Shown here: piece by piece, positions 6,076 to 9,284 of the stretch
Layout: each line of letters begins with the position of its first letter
Numbering within the stretch: position 1 is the stretch's first letter
NCBI GenBank assembly: GCA_946479225.1
Contig: CAMLFI010000078.1
Span: 1-9,284 of the forward strand
DNA: 9,284 nt
Origin: an uncultured Mucilaginibacter sp.
Lineage (GTDB): Bacteria > Bacteroidota > Bacteroidia > Sphingobacteriales > Sphingobacteriaceae
Direction: 5' to 3'
Notes under the pieces: model-generated
Database searches by the model: none
Seen by the model: only the letters and a program-made list of their open reading frames with translations
Told to the model about the DNA's origin: nothing
Made by a program: the position numbers and the translations under genes

Positions 6076-7623
6076 TTATATTCTTCCTGCTGCTGCTACA
6101 GCACAATTTATGCCATCAATTGCGGCCGAGATTATCCCACCTGCGTATCCTGCTCCTTCGCCACATGGAAATAAGCCTTTTACCTGCGGATGTTGCAAGG
6201 TCTCTTTATCGCGCGGTATTTTTATGGGCGATGATGTGCGCGACTCAACACCAACCAGTATAGCTTCATTGGTATAATAACCCTTCATTTTTTTGCCAAA
6301 CACCGGTAACGCCTTGCGCAGGCGCTCGTGCACTTTGGCGGGCAGCACTTCTAACAGGTCGACGCTTTTGGTGCCAGGCAGATAAGAGTTTTTAGGGAGA
6401 TCGCGTGATATGCGTCCTTCCACAAAATCAACCATACGCTGTGCAGGCGCTACTAAATTGCCACCCCCTGCGCGAAAAGCTGACATTTCTACTTCATGTT
6501 GAAAGTTGAGCATTTTAAACGGATCGGCATTGTCGCCAACAACGTCCTCCAGATTGATCTGTACAACGGTGCCCGAATTGGCATAGGGATTATTACGTTT
6601 TGATGGGCTCCATCCATTCACCACAATTTCACCGGGCTCTGTAGCGCAGGGGGCAATGATACCGCCGGGGCACATGCAGAACGAAAAAACACCCCTGTCG
6701 TCCACTTGTTCCACTAAGTTATAATAAGATGGCGGCAAATATTCGCTGCGTATATCACAATGGTATTGAGCCCTGTCAATTATTTCCTGCGGATGCTCTA
6801 TGCGTACACCTAAAGCAAAGGCTTTAGCCTCCATTAATATATCCTGGCGGCGCAGCATTTCAAATACATCGCGCGCGGAGTGTCCTGTTGCCAGTATAAC
6901 GGCGTTAGCTTCCAGCTTTTCGCCTGTGGCCAGTTGCACGCCTTTTATCTGCTCAAAACTAACGAGTAATTCAATCACCTTTGCATCAAAACGCACCTCG
7001 CCGCCTGCATTTTGTATACTCTCGCGCATCGCAGTAATTATCTGTGGCAGTTTGTTGGTACCAATGTGCGGTCGGGCATCTATTAATATATCTTCATCGG
7101 CGCCGTGGGTTACAAAGGTTTTTAAAACGGCATTTACGTCGCCGCGCTTGGTTGAGCGGGTGTAAAGCTTTCCATCTGAATAGGTACCCGCACCACCTTC
7201 GCCAAAGCAATAGTTGGATTCGGGATTAACCAAACCCTGCTTGTTAATATTAGCCAGATCGCGCCGGCGTTGTTTTACGTCCTTGCCGCGCTCTAAAACG
7301 ATGGGCTTCAAGCCTATCTCTATACATTGTAAAGCAGCAAACAATCCCGCCGGACCGGCACCTACTATAATAACGGGTTTGGCGTCTTTAACATTGGGAT
7401 AGTTAACGGTAAATGCGTCAGGTGTTTTATGCTCACCTATAAAAACCTGTACCTGCATGCGGTAAACAACTTTGCGGCCACGTGCATCAATAGAGCGTTT
7501 TAAAATTTTGAGGTCGGTTACCTGCTGCGCGGTAATCTTTAGGGCGGCAGCGGCGATGCTTTTTAAAGCTGATATATCTTCGTGCTGCTCTGGCGAGCAT
7601 ACAATTTCAATTTCTTTTACCAT
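6076..7623 (-). CDS. FAD-dependent oxidoreductase (COG2509 family)
   Basis: A 515-residue protein. Residues 1-80 form a small N-terminal domain; the dinucleotide-binding motif follows at 84-93 (VIIVGAGPAG) with Glu111 in VLERG placed to hold the adenine ribose of FAD. FGEGGAGTYSDGKLYTR (140-156) and the late LFPCGEGAGYAGGI (about 490-500) are hallmarks of the COG2509 group of uncharacterised FAD-dependent dehydrogenases. Further conserved stretches include ATGHSARD in the second half of the FAD domain and GVESRTSSPIKIPRD before the C-terminal FAD contact. No signal peptide, so cytoplasmic. Length is normal for the family. The electron donor and substrate are not known. Transcription probably starts at the -7 box 7655-7662, and the DinB-like gene follows 5 nt after the stop. 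Confidence 0.93.
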   Translation of the reverse strand: MVKEIEIVCSPEQHEDISALKSIAAAALKITAQQVTDLKILKRSIDARGRKVVYRMQVQVFIGEHKTPDAFTVNYPNVKDAKPVIIVGAGPAGLFAALQCIEIGLKPIVLERGKDVKQRRRDLANINKQGLVNPESNYCFGEGGAGTYSDGKLYTRSTKRGDVNAVLKTFVTHGADEDILIDARPHIGTNKLPQIITAMRESIQNAGGEVRFDAKVIELLVSFEQIKGVQLATGEKLEANAVILATGHSARDVFEMLRRQDILMEAKAFALGVRIEHPQEIIDRAQYHCDIRSEYLPPSYYNLVEQVDDRGVFSFCMCPGGIIAPCATEPGEIVVNGWSPSKRNNPYANSGTVVQINLEDVVGDNADPFKMLNFQHEVEMSAFRAGGGNLVAPAQRMVDFVEGRISRDLPKNSYLPGTKSVDLLEVLPAKVHERLRKALPVFGKKMKGYYTNEAILVGVESRTSSPIKIPRDKETLQHPQVKGLFPCGEGAGYAGGIISAAIDGINCAVAAAGRI

Positions 7624-7654
7624 AAGGTTGCCGGGTTTTTATCCCGGATAGGGG

Positions 7655-7662
7655 CAAAGATA
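7655..7662 (-). promoter_or_regulatory. Candidate -7 box (TATCTTTG) for the FAD oxidoreductase
   Basis: On the minus strand this reads TATCTTTG, an exact match to the Bacteroidota -7 consensus TAnnTTTG, placed about 31 nt before the ATG. No TTG is present at the ideal -33 spacing. The short leader it would produce contains a small hairpin, CCGGG/CCCGG (7631-7635 with 7643-7647), close to the start codon. Confidence 0.5.
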
Positions 7663-7700
7663 GTAATTTAGTGAAATGGCTATCAGTTTGGTGTGCGAAC

Positions 7701-8534
7701 TTATCTTAATATTTCATTCCAACTGGTAGCATAAGCTTTTTTAGGCTGCGATGCCTTAGTTTGCGCCAAAACAAACTTTATCCCGGCCAATATATGGTTG
7801 GAGAAATCGGCTTGCTGGTAATACTCTTTATCGTGCCCCAGTGTGGTTATCCAAACGTTACCACCATCAAAACTTTGATACCATTCGGCAGGGAACAGAT
7901 TGCCAAAAGAGCCCTTATTGTTTTTGATCTTCACCGAATCCACAGGTAAAAGCGTGGTAATATCATGCGCCATGGTAACTTTTATACCCGGATAAAACTC
8001 TTTGGTAAAATAGCACTCATCGCCCAAAGGTCGTTCGCTTATTAAGGGCCAGCCTTTTACCGTTGGGTGCGATGGATCAATAACCTTCACCGTGAATTTT
8101 TGATGAATGGCATGCCAGGCGAAGGTGCCGCCTATTAATTGCTTAAACCAGGTCCAGTTTCTTTCGGTCCCCATAACAGAGTGCAGGCCCACAAACCCAC
8201 CACCGCCCTCAATATATCTGCGGAAAGCAAGGCGTTGTGCATTGGTATCAAACACGTCGTTATTGGTGTTTGAGAATATCAGCAGCGTATATTGCCTCAG
8301 GTTTTGCTCAGTAAAAACCGCCGCGTTATTACTTGTATCAACTTTAAATCCATTTGCAGCCCCTAAAGCTTGAATGCATTTAACCGAAGCCGCCCGGTTA
8401 TCATGTATGTATCCCGTGCCATTTTTTGTGTAGACCAGCACTTTTACCTTCGGGGTTTGGGCATAGGTTTGCGTCACCATCAAACAACACAAACAAAGTG
8501 GTAGCATATATTTTTTTAAGATGGACACGATCAT
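7701..8534 (-). CDS. Exported ThuA-domain protein
   Basis: A 277-residue protein with a signal peptide (KK, then hydrophobic LPLCLCCLMV, probable cleavage after TYA25) and a ThuA domain of the class I glutamine-amidotransferase-like fold at about 29-256. Family features: KVLVYTKNGTGYIHD (30-45), YIEGGGGFVGLHS (107-119), a HxxF...DPSHP block (144-156), DECY (172-175) and PAEWYQ...GGNVWITTLGHD (215-235). The amidotransferase Cys is absent at the nucleophile elbow, as usual for ThuA. Founding members act in trehalose/disaccharide utilisation with a 3-keto-sugar dehydrogenase; exported Bacteroidota versions are mostly uncharacterised. No sugar-utilisation genes lie nearby here, so the substrate stays open. 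A second in-frame ATG at codon 10 would shorten the signal n-region and is less likely. Confidence 0.92.
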   Translation of the reverse strand: MIVSILKKYMLPLCLCCLMVTQTYAQTPKVKVLVYTKNGTGYIHDNRAASVKCIQALGAANGFKVDTSNNAAVFTEQNLRQYTLLIFSNTNNDVFDTNAQRLAFRRYIEGGGGFVGLHSVMGTERNWTWFKQLIGGTFAWHAIHQKFTVKVIDPSHPTVKGWPLISERPLGDECYFTKEFYPGIKVTMAHDITTLLPVDSVKIKNNKGSFGNLFPAEWYQSFDGGNVWITTLGHDKEYYQQADFSNHILAGIKFVLAQTKASQPKKAYATSWNEILR

Positions 8535-8597
8535 AATGGCAAAATGGTTAATACAATATTACTTGAATGCGGCTAAATTGAATTAGCATAATCACTA

Positions 8598-9284
8598 TTA
8601 GCCTTTGGATGAGGGAGCCTGGCTTACTATCCTCAACTCTTTTGGATAATAATTATTAAGCCGGTTAGGCAATAGCTTGGCCCAACCCAGCGGTTGCCCG
8701 TCGTAAGTCATCAGGCTCCAGCCTTTATCGGTCGTATCAATAATTAAATTATCACGCCTTAAATACTGTATAGCCCGGTCGTAATCTAACGGAGTTCGTA
8801 AAACTGCATCCTTATTAATTATAGTACTTAAAGCTAATTCATGGTCGGGCACCAAATCTCGCCCGGCAACCTTACCTATTCGCACTCCCGATTTTTTAAG
8901 GTACAGGCGATGGGCTAATAAATTCATGGCTTCCTTGTGTACATTATTAATAGCCAGCCAATCATCGTTCACTTTAAAAAAGTAAAAGTTTTCCGGCTCT
9001 TTTATATAACTGCGTACTAGTTCCAACTCATGTTTATCAACCTTTTGGTTATTGTTATTTTTAAATGATCCCAGATCATCCGTTTCTTCTTTTTTGCGCA
9101 GGCAGGCAGCAAACAAACCCTCGCCCTTTACCTTGCCCGGATAAAACCGGTATCCCCATGCTTGTTTTTGCGGCGATTGTGTTTCAACAATGCCCCACTC
9201 CTTATTAATAGGTATGCGTATGCTTTCCATATTAAAGGTATTGCAAAGCCAATCCAAAATATCCTCGTTTTCCTGGTGCGAGTA
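8598..9284 (-). CDS. RsmF-type rRNA m5C methyltransferase, C-terminal half (cut by window edge)
   Basis: The frame is open to the right edge, so the gene begins outside the window; 228 residues are seen. The first visible residues, YSHQENEDIL, continue the conserved region after the catalytic (S)TCTYS motif of NOL1/NOP2/Sun-family SAM-dependent enzymes that methylate cytosine C5 in rRNA. Then come WGYRFYPGKVKGEGLFAACL (43-62 of the visible part), YFFKVNDDWLA, LKKSGVRIG...GRDLVPDHELALS, DYDRAIQYLRRD and GWAKLLPNRLNNYYPKELR (200-218), the C-terminal RsmF/PUA-like RNA-binding part. A TTG inside the frame at 9255-9257 encodes an internal Leu and is not the start. The protein is cytoplasmic and should act on 16S rRNA; the exact target base cannot be told. 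The ThuA gene follows 63 nt downstream. Confidence 0.9.
   Translation of the reverse strand, partial: YSHQENEDILDWLCNTFNMESIRIPINKEWGIVETQSPQKQAWGYRFYPGKVKGEGLFAACLRKKEETDDLGSFKNNNNQKVDKHELELVRSYIKEPENFYFFKVNDDWLAINNVHKEAMNLLAHRLYLKKSGVRIGKVAGRDLVPDHELALSTIINKDAVLRTPLDYDRAIQYLRRDNLIIDTTDKGWSLMTYDGQPLGWAKLLPNRLNNYYPKELRIVSQAPSSKG

Noticed and set aside
6071..6106. Upstream start for the DinB-like gene giving 170 residues
   Set aside because: It would overlap the FAD gene by 31 nt and add a Cys/Ser/Lys leader unlike the family; the ATG at 6068-6070 leaves a normal 5-nt gap.
7044..7402. Open frames on the + strand opposite the FAD oxidoreductase
   Set aside because: They lie fully inside a well-supported gene and their translations show no recognisable domain, only low-complexity shadow sequence.
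9255..9257. TTG as start of the gene at the right edge
   Set aside because: The frame continues upstream to the window end with YSHQENEDIL, a conserved part of RsmF-type methyltransferases, so this codon is an internal Leu and the gene is simply cut by the window.

Overview
The window looks like ordinary chromosome from a Bacteroidota bacterium, most likely family Sphingobacteriaceae (Mucilaginibacter or Pedobacter type). This rests on the protein styles (exported proteins ending their signal peptides in ..A-Q, a RsmF-type rRNA methyltransferase, ThuA, DinB-like and COG2509 proteins of Bacteroidota type), A-rich leaders without clear Shine-Dalgarno sites, and several exact or near matches to the Bacteroidota -7 box TAnnTTTG. 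The genus is inference; there is no rRNA or other marker gene to confirm it. No tRNA, rRNA, CRISPR array, transposase, phage gene or origin was seen.

Left part (1-2733, + strand): a short intergenic stretch with a perfect 10-bp inverted repeat, then a three-gene cluster: an ECF-type sigma factor with a TTG start, an unrecognised four-helix membrane protein that overlaps it by 17 nt, and a secreted alpha/beta-hydrolase. The last gene may also have its own promoter.

Middle (2927-4020): a seven-helix, histidine-containing membrane protein (+) runs convergently into a small CoA-binding Rossmann protein (-). Their stop codons share one palindromic TTAA. A 219-bp divergent region (4021-4239) follows, holding a strong hairpin repeat and a tandem 10-bp AT repeat.

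Second sigma module (4240-5541, + strand): an ECF sigma factor, a two-helix Gly/Cys-rich membrane protein 13 nt downstream, then, past a strong stem-loop, a small ferredoxin-like-fold protein resembling heavy-metal-associated domains but without CxxC. Neither sigma factor has a neighbour with a recognisable classical anti-sigma domain, so the adjacent small membrane proteins are the natural candidates for controlling them.

Right part (5594-9284, all - strand): reading in transcription order, the C-terminal half of a RsmF-type rRNA m5C methyltransferase (cut by the window edge), an exported ThuA-domain protein, a COG2509 FAD-dependent oxidoreductase with a good -7 box, and a DinB-like putative metal-binding protein 5 nt downstream. 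These appear to be unrelated housekeeping or accessory genes rather than one pathway.

No clearly new system is evident. The points most worth a second look are the two ECF sigma/membrane-protein modules and the identical AAACAATAA-N4-TTG start context of the two sigma genes.
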